Of a stretch of DNA of 64,000 nucleotides, positions 24,985 to 32,595 are shown piece after piece. Each line of letters opens with the position of its first letter. Position 1 is the stretch's first letter. The notes beneath the pieces are model-generated. The model had not been told where the DNA came from and ran no database searches. It was given only the letters and a program-made list of their open reading frames with translations. This stretch comes from Deltaproteobacteria bacterium (GTDB lineage: Bacteria > Desulfobacterota > Deferrisomatia > Deferrisomatales > JACRMM01): NCBI GenBank assembly GCA_016214985.1, contig JACRMM010000026.1, forward strand, positions 1-64,000, written 5' to 3'. A program made the translations under genes and the position numbers.

Positions 24985-25342
24985 CGGAGTCCTCCTTCGC
25001 GGGGGTGGATTAGGTGACCGGAACGGTAACATTTTCGCCGTCGGGTGGGCAAGGAGCAAGCCCTCAGGACGAGGGGGTAGATCGAAATCCTGACCACGGC
25101 CTCTTTGGCCCCGAACCGCGCGCGGCCGCCGACGTGGGCGCGAAACCGGAGCGGCCTTCACCGTCAAGCCCCCCCTACGAGGACCGGGAGGCCGCAGTCT
25201 CCGTCCGATCGGTACCCCATCCGTAGGCTCACAGCGTTTAGGCTGACGCCGTCACCCGGCGCGATGGCTCCTCGGTGACCCCCGGGGTGCTCCCATTCAT
25301 CGCTGCCACCCCGCAACCGTCACAGCCGACAAGGAGGGGACG
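24985..25342. other. Intergenic region, no gene recognised
   Basis: A 358-base divergent gap. It must hold promoters for the small Cys/His protein (minus) and the lipoprotein (plus), but no clear sigma-70 pair was found. AAGGAGGGGACG at its right end is the lipoprotein ribosome binding site. Confidence 0.5.
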
Positions 25343-26515
25343 ATGAACAGATCTCGTGGCGTCTGGGCGTTGGTCGCCGTGCTGTTGTCCTGCTGGCTCT
25401 CGGCCTGCGGGGGCGGAGGCGGGGGGGGCGGAAAGGACGAACCCGCTTTCAAGGTGACCGACCTGAACCCCACGGACTCGGCCGCCGGCGCGCTGACGGA
25501 CGGGGACATGAAGAGTCCGGACGGAACCCGATTCGATCTCTACCGGGTCAGCCTCACCCAGCCCGGGCGGCTCACGGCTCGACTCGTGTCGAGCGACTTC
25601 GACGCCTACCTTTGGGTCTTCGACGGCAAAGCCCTCGAAGAGCGTGACCTGAACCTCTGGGATCCCCACTGGCTTGCGGACGACGATGACTCAGGGGGCG
25701 GGACGGACGGGACCGACGCCGAGATTTCGATCGACCTCCCGGCCGGCACCTACGTCCTCGCCGTAAACTCCCTGGACGTCGAGACCGGCAGTTACACCCT
25801 CGTCGTCGCGGTCTCCTCCCCCGCGTCTCCGCCCCAGGTGGGCACCTCGTACCTCCAGTATCGGACCTATGAGAGCGGCACCGGCAACCGGTATCAGGCG
25901 TGGGTGCAGGTGACCCGAGACGGGGCGCCCGTCGACGAGACCGAGGTGTCCGCCGTTCACCTGTTGGACTCGGTCGGGGCGCCGGTTGAAGCAATGAGCA
26001 CCGGGTTCTACTCAGGTGAGTACCTGTCGCTGAACTGCAGCGTGGACCCCTGCTCCGAGGCGGGTCCCTTGGCCGAGTCCGGTTTCTGGGCGACATACTC
26101 CGACCTGGACCCCGGCGTCTACGGCCTCGAGTTGATCAACATCGACCCGCCGAATTTCTTCAGTGTGATCGACTATCCCGGTCAACTCGCGCTCCCCGTC
26201 GTCGCGAGCGCTGGCCTGCAGGCCCAGCGGGTCGGCAGCGACCTGACCCTGAATTGGACCAACCCCGCCTCCGAAGCCAACTGGACGCAGGTGGAACGAC
26301 TCTACGTGGTCCTCCTCGACGGGGCCGGCAAGGACGTCCTCTACGTGCGCCTTCCCCCCACCGCGGCTCAGGTCACGATCTCCGGCACCCTCCTCAGCCG
26401 GGCGGCCGCGCTCGGAGACGGAACCCTCGCCCAGTGGGAGGTACAGACGCGTGCCTACGACTCCAACGCCATGAACTATGCGCGCGGGTACTCGGCACGG
26501 GAACCGATTCCCTAA
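25343..26515 (+). CDS. Secreted lipoprotein with pre-peptidase C-terminal-like domain
   Basis: A 390-residue lipoprotein. The signal peptide ends in the lipobox LSAC (Cys22) and a glycine-rich linker follows. Residues about 60-150 have the PPC-type beta-sandwich pattern (FDLYRVSLTQPGRLTARLVSSDFDAYLWVFDG ... DAEISIDLPAGTYVLAVNSLDVETGSYTL). The second half looks like one or two more beta domains with FN3-like traits (DLTLNWTNPASEANWTQVERLYVVLLDG). No catalytic motif was found, so it is probably a binding or structural protein on the outer membrane. It starts at ATG with AAGGAGGGG upstream and is monocistronic. Confidence 0.82.
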   Translation: MNRSRGVWALVAVLLSCWLSACGGGGGGGGKDEPAFKVTDLNPTDSAAGALTDGDMKSPDGTRFDLYRVSLTQPGRLTARLVSSDFDAYLWVFDGKALEERDLNLWDPHWLADDDDSGGGTDGTDAEISIDLPAGTYVLAVNSLDVETGSYTLVVAVSSPASPPQVGTSYLQYRTYESGTGNRYQAWVQVTRDGAPVDETEVSAVHLLDSVGAPVEAMSTGFYSGEYLSLNCSVDPCSEAGPLAESGFWATYSDLDPGVYGLELINIDPPNFFSVIDYPGQLALPVVASAGLQAQRVGSDLTLNWTNPASEANWTQVERLYVVLLDGAGKDVLYVRLPPTAAQVTISGTLLSRAAALGDGTLAQWEVQTRAYDSNAMNYARGYSAREPIP

Positions 26516-26668
26516 GTTCTTCGTTCCGCGGCGGGCACGAGCCGAGGCGCAGGCCCCGACTCGGGCATGACGCGTAGCGGGCTCTCTGGACGGCCGGCTC
26601 GGTACGCGGGGGCGCAACGCCTGCGCCCCCTCTTCGCCGGCGGCGGGGTGCGTCTGCGCTCCTTCTGA

Positions 26669-26968
26669 GTCGCCGAACGAGAGGGGGCCGCAGATAGCCA
26701 CCACGTCGGGGTAGGTATAGAGCCCGGTGGCGGACACCTTGACCCGGAGATCGGAGGAGAAGATGCGGCAGTCCCGGTTCTTGAACTGGGTCCCGAACTC
26801 TCTGACGACATTGGTAACGATGAGGACGTGCCGTGCGCTGGCGCCCGACATCGCGAAGACCTCTCCGTTGAGGTACTCGCTCTTGTGTCCGGTTCGACGC
26901 TCGGCGTTAAGATACTGCGCCGGGGTTAAGAATGGCTCCGGTTGAACGGCCGTTGGACTCTCTGTCGA
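26669..26968 (-). pseudogene. Uma2-family (DUF820) nuclease, truncated
   Basis: The frame encodes FLTPAQYLNAERR, KSEYLNGEVFAMSGASARHVLIV, CRIFSSDLRVKV and GLYTYPDVVAICG. This is the N-terminal two-thirds of a Uma2-type PD-(D/E)xK protein. The similarity stops after SFGD, where family members continue with the catalytic strand and LxPSTE. No ATG, GTG or TTG exists in frame between the upstream TAG and the mid-domain ATG at 26851, so both ends are damaged. The open frame beyond runs antisense into the lipoprotein gene and is not part of it. Confidence 0.8.
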
Positions 26969-27102
26969 CGCGCGGTTCGGCCCATCGATATCGGAGGGAC
27001 TCTAGCCTGAGGGCACAAGAGCCGCCAAGCGTCGCCCCGAGTGACCCGGAGTGACCTGAATGTCGGGCTTCGCGTGTTCAACCCAACGAACGGACTCCCG
27101 GT

Positions 27103-27519
27103 TTACGGACAGGCGCCGATTCGTCTGCCCTTGTACCGGGTGGTCATGGTCGTTCCTTCCGCCTGGACCTTCATGGTCCCTTCGTAGGAATCTCCCTTGA
27201 AGACCATTTCCCCTTCGCCGCTCCCCGCTTGCCCCCCCTTGCATTTCATCTTCCAGGTAACTTTGTTCCCGGACTGCTTCAGGTCAGTGATCCTGCAATC
27301 GCCGTCCCCTTTTGGAATCGTCTTGCCGGTATCTTTCACGTCCTCCTTGGTGTAGCAGTGTTTGATCGTGGTCTCCGGCATCTGGATAGGCATCCCCGGC
27401 ATCTCCATCTTAGTCGTAATCTCCCACATTCCTTCCTTTATGCCCGACTCTGCTGCGAGAAGCATAGTCGGCACGAGCAGTGCGGACATCAGGGTTGCGA
27501 TCTTCAGTCTTCTTCTCAT
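27103..27519 (-). CDS. DUF3617-family periplasmic protein
   Basis: A 138-residue secreted protein of the DUF3617 family. The signal peptide is MRRRLKIATLMSALLVPTMLLA. The family pattern follows: GMWEITTKMEMPGMP, IKHCYTKEDVKD, DCRITDLKQSGNKVTWKMKC, and GEMVFKGDSYEGTMKV. The three Cys residues in those segments are the usual conserved ones. The function of the family is unknown. The ATG at 27519 with AAGGAGAGCACA upstream was preferred to the track start, which adds 17 non-signal residues. Confidence 0.87.
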   Translation of the reverse strand: MRRRLKIATLMSALLVPTMLLAAESGIKEGMWEITTKMEMPGMPIQMPETTIKHCYTKEDVKDTGKTIPKGDGDCRITDLKQSGNKVTWKMKCKGGQAGSGEGEMVFKGDSYEGTMKVQAEGTTMTTRYKGRRIGACP

Positions 27520-28084
27520 TGTGCTCTCCTTGCCGTCTAATTTCGTAGTGAAGCGCGCGCCCAACGGCACGCGCCGGCATGCTGGTAATCACAGCAGGTT
27601 TCCGACCGGGTCAGACTCTTGTACCTCATCGGGGCCGGGGGCGGCAATCTGCAAGCCGCCAAGCTCCCAGTCTCACTCGGCCCTTTACCTGAAGAAGCAA
27701 ACCGCCGGAGACGATCACCGGGTCCAGTTTTCGCGACACGGCGTTCCCCGAGCATTCCCCTGCCTTGACGGTTAGCGTTCAGCGCTATCTCATCGCAGCA
27801 GGATTCAGATCTTTCGGTGTGCGGACACGCAGGCACGGTTCGGCACCGCCCACTGCAGGCGCTTCGCCGCCCTTGCCGACGTGGCGGCGCGCAAGTTGGC
27901 CCAGCTCGATGCCGCGGAAACGTTGAAGAAACACATCGCACGTGCGCAAGAGCGCTGCAGGCACGGATTGCTCTTGCGCACGAGCGTCCACCTGGATTCG
28001 GCCGTCCCCCTGGATTCGGCCGCCGGTCTTGACCGGCGCTTTCCCAGCGTCCCCAAGTCCCGAGTCCATTCCGGCGACCGGTTT
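27520..28084. other. Intergenic region, no gene recognised
   Basis: 565 bases with several overlapping open frames on both strands but no family match by eye. It contains a perfect 12-bp inverted repeat at 27941-27982 and a 14-base direct repeat CCTGGATTCGGCCG at 27991 and 28009. It may be a scar region at the edge of the second accessory island. Confidence 0.5.
27941..27982. repeat. Perfect 12-bp inverted repeat
   Basis: CGTGCGCAAGAG and CTCTTGCGCACG pair perfectly across an 18-base loop. No T-run follows. It could be a terminator or part of a decayed mobile element. Confidence 0.6.
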
Positions 28085-28189
28085 CCCCCGCGGCCGCCCG
28101 CCCTCACGGGCCGTCGATCACGACCGAAATGACGCGCCCTTCCGCGACCTCTCCCTCCCCGAATCGCTCGTTGCCCTCGACGTCGGCGC
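28085..28189 (-). pseudogene. Left half of a split C-terminal cassette of a giant-protein paralogue
   Basis: On the minus strand this matches the last codons, stop codon and 3' flank of the giant gene at about 36240-36344 almost base for base (CACGGGCCGTCGATCACGAC and onward). The match stops after GACGTCGGCGC. The remaining part of the same cassette is found at 31783-31877. The two pieces share 35 identical bases and three base changes not present in the giant gene, so they derive from one ancestral copy that was split. Confidence 0.82.
28155..28189. repeat. 35-bp direct repeat, left copy (island boundary)
   Basis: CTCCCCGAATCGCTCGTTGC and the 15 bases after it are identical to 31783-31817, same orientation. 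The two copies bracket 3.59 kb carrying toxin-antitoxin genes. This has the form of a target duplication or attL/attR pair. Confidence 0.85.
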
Positions 28190-28685
28190 CCGATCGCTTT
28201 TCGGATCCTCGCTCGTCAACCCCTACGTCCGTGCGTCATCCATCAGCCTCTCACTTCTGCACCCAGCCAGCCGTCATCTGTGCGCTGCCCTCCCCTGCGC
28301 GTCTGTCCAGCCCCCTTCTTGTTTCCTGAGGGAATGACTCCGCAAGGGGACGGGGCTTCGGGGAAGTAGAGGTCACGCCAGCCCGGGCCATGACCTCGGG
28401 CGGGGGATACGCACATGCCACTATTTGCCGCGCCATATACTAGTAAAATCGCTTCACGTGGTATTGCAATTTACTACTGTCCCAGTAGACTTCTCTCTTG
28501 GATGTGCCTCGGGAACTGCGCGCAGGCGAACCCCCCCGGCGGCTGGGCATGGATGGCACCGAGATACAACCCCACGATCGGCGTCCGCAGCGGATCTCCA
28601 CTCCCAAGTCCAACTGTCTGGTCTTTCGCAAGTTTCTCGTTGGACGAGCACGTCGGCTAACTGTACACGAAAGAGGCCTACGTAG
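28190..28685. other. Left part of the second island, no gene recognised
   Basis: About 500 bases with no supported gene. The base composition becomes more AT-rich from about 28410 (for example CATATACTAGTAAAATCG), which marks the transition into the foreign-looking orphan gene. Confidence 0.5.
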
Positions 28686-29567
28686 ATGGGAAATAACGAT
28701 TGCCAATCTGTCTCGTTGTTAAGGGGCCCCGGCCCCTTGTGTCGAGAAACAAATTATCAGATACCGACGACGCCGGGATCTATTGGCATCAATGATATAG
28801 CGCAGCGCATCGCAGACCATCCTGACCCGCAACAGGGCCTAGGCCCAGACTGGAGGAACGTGGCCTTTTGGTTTGAGGGAAGACTCACCGAAGCCACAAT
28901 TGGAATTGGAGCATTGGTCGTCAACGGTAGACTCTACGCGCAGGTAGACTATCCGGACGCAACCATACACAGGTGGTCATACCGTTCCTCCCTTGTCGGA
29001 GCAACATACCTTCCGTTACCCATATCTTTGGAATCAATAAGGACAAATGCGGATCCCTGGCAATATCTTCCAGATCGTTTCGACATAGGAAGCAGATGGA
29101 GACGATTGTCCGCCGCGTGCAAAATAACGCCGGGTGTATTGGAGTTAACTCTTGAGGATGCAGTTCCGAAATCTTGGGATCCGCATGCACTGATAGCGCC
29201 AATGGTTTTTAGTAATCGCGTCGCAGAAGGAGATTGGTTGTATCATCAATCAAGGCAGCATATACACGGCGCAAGGTATGACGAGTGTGGTTTGCGTCCT
29301 TTCTACACGGGTCCATGCCGCAATACATACTTTAACGACCCATACAGGGGATACGGTAGTGACAGTGAACAGAGCTATATCACAATACATCAAGCAACCC
29401 CAGGTCGCGCTAATGTAATTCTGCGCTTCTCTCTATTCACAGTGATTGACAATGTCCCTCACTTAAGAAATTCACTATTTGACCTTGGTGCATTCGTTGG
29501 AGGTTCTCAACAAATGCATTACCACGGTATAGAGACTACCCCCATAGATAACCAAGGCATAACGTAG
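28686..29567 (+). CDS. Orphan protein, AT-richer than its surroundings
   Basis: A 293-residue open frame that I do not recognise. It is visibly more AT-rich than the rest of the window and uses A/T-ending codons freely. The sequence is rich in Trp, Tyr and His, has no signal peptide or membrane helix, and shows regularly spaced strand-like segments (RNVAFWFEGRLTEATIGIGALVVNGRLYAQVDY, ILRFSLFTVID). Cys pairs appear only late (CGLRPFYTGPC). An in-frame TAG lies directly before the ATG and no good Shine-Dalgarno is visible, so the real gene may be truncated at its 5' end. The composition and setting inside the island suggest horizontal acquisition. Confidence 0.55.
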   Translation: MGNNDCQSVSLLRGPGPLCRETNYQIPTTPGSIGINDIAQRIADHPDPQQGLGPDWRNVAFWFEGRLTEATIGIGALVVNGRLYAQVDYPDATIHRWSYRSSLVGATYLPLPISLESIRTNADPWQYLPDRFDIGSRWRRLSAACKITPGVLELTLEDAVPKSWDPHALIAPMVFSNRVAEGDWLYHQSRQHIHGARYDECGLRPFYTGPCRNTYFNDPYRGYGSDSEQSYITIHQATPGRANVILRFSLFTVIDNVPHLRNSLFDLGAFVGGSQQMHYHGIETTPIDNQGIT

Positions 29568-29780
29568 ATAATAAGCATTGTTGGGTCCATTTGTGCCATC
29601 GCAGTATTGGTGGCCTTGAAATTAGTTTACAGATAACTTCTGCGTCGCCAGGAAAGCAATCTTTCGGGAGGTATGGAGACGGTTACTCTCAGCCCGGGAC
29701 CTTCGACGGCCGCACCGTCGCTGTCACTTGGCACCTGGGGAGACCCAAGGGGCGCTTCCGGGTTCTTCGTGGGCGAGGCG

Positions 29781-30014
29781 CCTTCGTTGGATCAAGAGGA
29801 ACGAACGAAACCATCGTTCTCGCCCGCTTGCTTCGCTTGATCCCGCCCGGTCGTCCTGCGCTTCGGGATCCGGATCCTTCCTGGGTCCGACTCGTGAACG
29901 CAGAGATCGCGGAGAAAGAAGGTCTCGCGGGTGTGACGTTCTCTGCGCCCTCTGCGGCTCTGCGAGAGATCCGCTTCATAGAAGCCCGCGATCACCCACT
30001 GAGTTTCCGGAAGG
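29781..30014. repeat. 234-bp dispersed repeat, copy 2
   Basis: The partner of 13890-14123, with the same length and orientation, inside the second toxin-antitoxin island. Differences are scattered point changes without indels. No protein function was recognised in either copy. Confidence 0.85.
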
Positions 30015-30176
30015 AGGGAAGCTTGGGGACAGGTCCATAGTCCCGAGCGGCAACGTGGGCGGCCAGGGAACACCGACCGTGACGTCCGAGAGCGCCTCTT
30101 GGAGGCTTGCTCCCCTCCGCCTCCGACCACCTCCCCTTGGCCTCCTTGGCCTTCTGGTCAGCTCAGAGTGTCTGCC

Positions 30177-30225
30177 TTGACGAGGCCTGCGGATCCGAGT
30201 AAGAATCTTCCAGTAAGACTCTTAC
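30177..30225 (+). promoter_or_regulatory. Promoter/operator of the AbrB-VapC pair
   Basis: TTGACG lies at 30177-30182 as a possible -35, with a weak -10 (AAGAAT) 18 bases on. Overlapping and following it are two related sites: GTAAGAATCTT (30199-30209) and the perfect palindrome GTAAGACTCTTAC (30213-30225). Two copies of one half-site between promoter and start codon fit autorepression by the AbrB-type antitoxin. Confidence 0.6.
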
Positions 30226-30238
30226 CGGAGGCTAAGCG

Positions 30239-30466
30239 ATGAGAATCACTGGCAAGGGCCAGGTCACCATCCCTCAGGAACTTCGCGACCAACTCGGCTT
30301 TGTGCCAGGATCAGAGGTGACGTTCATCCCCGAAGGAAACACCCTGCGGGTCGTAAGACAGGAAGGCCCCGGCGAAAGGGGCAGAAGCCTTGTGAGCAGA
30401 CTTCGGGGCAAAGCCACGGTCTCAATGACCACCGACGAAATCCTCGCCCTCACCCGAGGGGACTAA
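30239..30466 (+). CDS. AbrB/MazE-type antitoxin (VapB-like)
   Basis: A 75-residue antitoxin with an N-terminal swapped-hairpin AbrB DNA-binding domain (ITGKGQVTIPQELRDQLGFVPGSEV, then LRVVRQ) and a C-terminal tail (VSMTTDEILALTRGD) that would fill the toxin active site. The ATG follows CCGGAGG. Its TAA overlaps the toxin ATG by one base. The palindromes just upstream are the likely operator. Confidence 0.9.
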   Translation: MRITGKGQVTIPQELRDQLGFVPGSEVTFIPEGNTLRVVRQEGPGERGRSLVSRLRGKATVSMTTDEILALTRGD

Positions 30467-30873
30467 TGGAGTTCCTGGTCGATAGCAACGTGTTCCTCGA
30501 CGTGCTGACCGACGACCCGACCTGGCTAGCCTGGTCCGGCGACCAGCTTGCCGACTGCGCGGAACGAGGCTCCCTCGTCATCAATCCCATCATCTACGCG
30601 GAGGTTTCGATCGGCTTCCGGCGCATCGAAGAGCTCGAAGAGGCGTTGCCCGTCCACACGTTCCGGCGCGCGCCCGTGCCCTGGGAGACGGGTTTTCTTG
30701 CAGGCAAGGCCTTCCTCTCCTATCGCACGAACCGAGGGACGCGGCGCACGCCTCTTCCCGATTTCTACATCGGAGCCCACGCCGCAGTGGCCGGCTTCAC
30801 CCTGGTCACCCGAGACGCCGCACGGTATCGCACCTACTTTCCTACCCTCCCGATCCTAGCCCCGCCGGGCTGA
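30466..30873 (+). CDS. vapC: PIN-domain ribonuclease toxin (VapC)
   Basis: A 135-residue PIN-domain toxin, partner of the AbrB-type antitoxin directly upstream. The acidic residues expected for the metal site are present: Asp in VDSNVFLDVL, Glu in IIYAEVSIGF, Asp in LPDFYIGAHA and Asp in LVTRDAARY. VapC toxins are site-specific RNases that cut tRNA or rRNA; the target here cannot be told. It ends 35 bases before the convergent second PIN toxin gene. Confidence 0.92.
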   Translation: MEFLVDSNVFLDVLTDDPTWLAWSGDQLADCAERGSLVINPIIYAEVSIGFRRIEELEEALPVHTFRRAPVPWETGFLAGKAFLSYRTNRGTRRTPLPDFYIGAHAAVAGFTLVTRDAARYRTYFPTLPILAPPG

Positions 30874-30908
30874 GCCGCCACTGCCGCGTTCCCTTGGCCC
30901 CGCCACTC

Positions 30909-31334
30909 CTAAGGCACGTCGGTGAAGGGGTTCAATACCCGAACTCCCGTCCGGGCGAAGTCCCTCTCCTCACGCGTCACCACGGTGAGGTCGTGTACCA
31001 GCGCCGTCGCAGCAATCTGCTTGTCCAGCTCATGTTCGGGATGGGGGACGCGGAGTCGGCCCCACACCTGTGCCGCTTCCTCTCCGAACTCCAAGATACA
31101 CTCCCGGTCGTCGACGAGAACCTGAGCCAACCAGACGTCCAGGATACCGGCCTGGGCGACGTCGCCCCGGTGTCGAATCCGTTCCGCCACCCGCCGTAGC
31201 TCGCCGATCGTCACGACGGATACATACGCCGGCACCCACTCTGACACCGCGGAGGCAAAAAAGCCCCGGACGCCGCCGTTGGCCCGCGGGCCCTTGCGCA
31301 TCTCACTGATGACGTTCGTGTCTATCAAGTGCAC
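30909..31334 (-). CDS. PIN-domain toxin of a FitAB-type pair
   Basis: A 141-residue PIN-domain toxin with LIDTNVISEMRKG, VSVVTIGELRRVAERI, and DKQIAATALVHDLTVVTREERDF, the layout of FitB/VapC proteins. The start is a GTG at 31334, which places IDTNVISE at the N-terminus and overlaps the antitoxin gene by 32 bases. The track extension to 31499 reads over the antitoxin out of phase. It converges on the other VapC gene, so two PIN toxins end within 35 bases of each other. Confidence 0.88.
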   Translation of the reverse strand: MHLIDTNVISEMRKGPRANGGVRGFFASAVSEWVPAYVSVVTIGELRRVAERIRHRGDVAQAGILDVWLAQVLVDDRECILEFGEEAAQVWGRLRVPHPEHELDKQIAATALVHDLTVVTREERDFARTGVRVLNPFTDVP

Positions 31335-31557
31335 GGGGCGCGTCCTGCGAGTCTTCCACGCGGGCGAAGTCTTCGTCTCGTCCCACGTCGGGCATCGAAG
31401 CCAGCACCTCCACAAAGCTCCGCCTCGTGGGGCCCCGCAAGGCCTCCTCCAGAATGCGCCGGTGCTCGGCTTCGGCGCTGAGACCGTGAGGAGCGGCACG
31501 CTGCTTCAGGGCGTTCACGATGGTGTCGTCGAGGTTGCGCACGATCAGGTTCGCCAT
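31303..31557 (-). CDS. FitA/Arc-type ribbon-helix-helix antitoxin
   Basis: An 84-residue antitoxin. The N-terminal RHH domain is ANLIVRNLDDTIVNALKQRAAPHGLSAEAEHRRILEEAL. An acidic C-terminal tail (VEVLASMPDVGRDEDFARVED) would bind the PIN toxin. The ATG at 31557 follows AAGGGAGGCACG, a better start than the track's 31617. It is the first gene of the pair, with the toxin overlapping its end. Confidence 0.88.
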   Translation of the reverse strand: MANLIVRNLDDTIVNALKQRAAPHGLSAEAEHRRILEEALRGPTRRSFVEVLASMPDVGRDEDFARVEDSQDAPRALDRHERHQ

Positions 31558-31740
31558 CGTGCCTCCCTTCTTTCTGTGTGTGCTATCAATGCCATCATGC
31601 TGTCGGCGAGCAGCCACTGGTGACCATTCCGTCTCCCGTTCGCCTCAGAGCAGCACCTCCACGACCGACCCGTGGCCGCTGGGGAGAACACGGCAGGTCC
31701 CGTCAGATGCTGCGAAGAAGAGAATAAGGCGTGAAAGGCA

Positions 31741-31780
31741 AGAACGTCCCTCCGGTGCTCAGAACGTCCCTCCGGTGCTC
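31741..31780. repeat. Perfect 20-bp tandem duplication
   Basis: AGAACGTCCCTCCGGTGCTC occurs twice head to tail, ending two bases before the right-hand 35-bp direct repeat. It may be a footprint of the event that formed the island boundary. Confidence 0.9.
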
Positions 31781-31782
31781 CA

Positions 31783-31817
31783 CTCCCCGAATCGCTCGTT
31801 GCCCTCGACGTCGGCGC
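31783..31817. repeat. 35-bp direct repeat, right copy (island boundary)
   Basis: Identical to 28155-28189. To its right, homology to the giant gene's last cassette continues, whereas to the left of the left copy homology covers the gene end. The pair is therefore arranged as a split-and-duplicated target. Confidence 0.85.
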
Positions 31818-31877
31818 GGAAGCGGTAGGTCCCGGCCAGAAACCAGCACGCCTCCCTGCCCTGCTCGTCGGTCGTCA
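31783..31877 (-). pseudogene. Right half of the split giant-protein cassette
   Basis: On the minus strand this encodes TDEQGREACWFLAGTYRFRADVEGNERFG, closely matching the final cassette of the giant protein (TDPEGRAAFWLPAGPYRFRADVGGNERFG). Nothing homologous precedes it upstream (above 31877), so only about 30 codons of the ancestral gene remain. The continuation to the stop codon is at 28085-28189. Confidence 0.8.
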
Positions 31878-32595
31878 ACCCTCACAGCAGCTGTCGGCCC
31901 GAGACTGAATAGGAAAGCCAGGTCCCCTTGGCGTTCCTGGCCAAGAAAGGGCCCCTGTTCGTCGGAGAGGCAACGTTCGTACCTTGGAGCCCGGCCGCGG
32001 AGAGGCTCGTTCGCCGCGAAGGAACGTTCCCCCACTCCCCCACCGCCTTCAACGTGGTCCATCAGATAGGGCGGTTCTGTCACATATGACGGATGTTTCC
32101 CGCGGTTTTCCCCTCGTCCCCGCGCTATTCTTCCATTTTCCCTCGTCCATCCGGACGCTTGCATCGTCAGTATCCGTAGCGCTTCTGCGGCACGTTCGTT
32201 GCGTTGGATCTTTGGAGATCGACGCGGGCGCCGCAACCGCATCTTCGCGGATGGACCGACCTGCGCGTCGCAGCGGTTTCTCGGAGCCGCCGATCCACGT
32301 GTGGGAGAGCCGCCCTCGGCGCGAATTGCCTCGCGAGCGGCAGGTCGACCTTCGGCCGAGGTCGCGGCGAGTCGCCGCTCCTACGAAAGCGGTCAAAACG
32401 GTGGGGGGGGCGGGAGAGCAGGAAGGAACATCACATGCTGTCAGGCCGGTCATGACCGCATCGCGACGGGCGTACGGCGACTCGATCGGGAGCGGCGACG
32501 CCAGCGCACGTCTGGGCCCAGGAAAGGCACCGAGCCTTCCGACCCGAACCGCCGGCACGGGACCGGTGAGGTCGTCCGACGCGGCTTGCGAGCGG
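31878..32595. other. Region upstream of the penicillin-binding protein, no separate gene recognised
   Basis: The frame of the next gene is open back to 31984, but residues before the chosen start are Arg/Pro/Ser-rich without domain character. A cytoplasmic extension of the penicillin-binding protein cannot be excluded. No other gene was recognised on either strand. Confidence 0.45.

Noticed and set aside
27785-28107. Small minus-strand frames of 94-100 residues
   Set aside because: Overlapping frames with no ribosome binding site and no domain, lying in a scar-like region with inverted and direct repeats.
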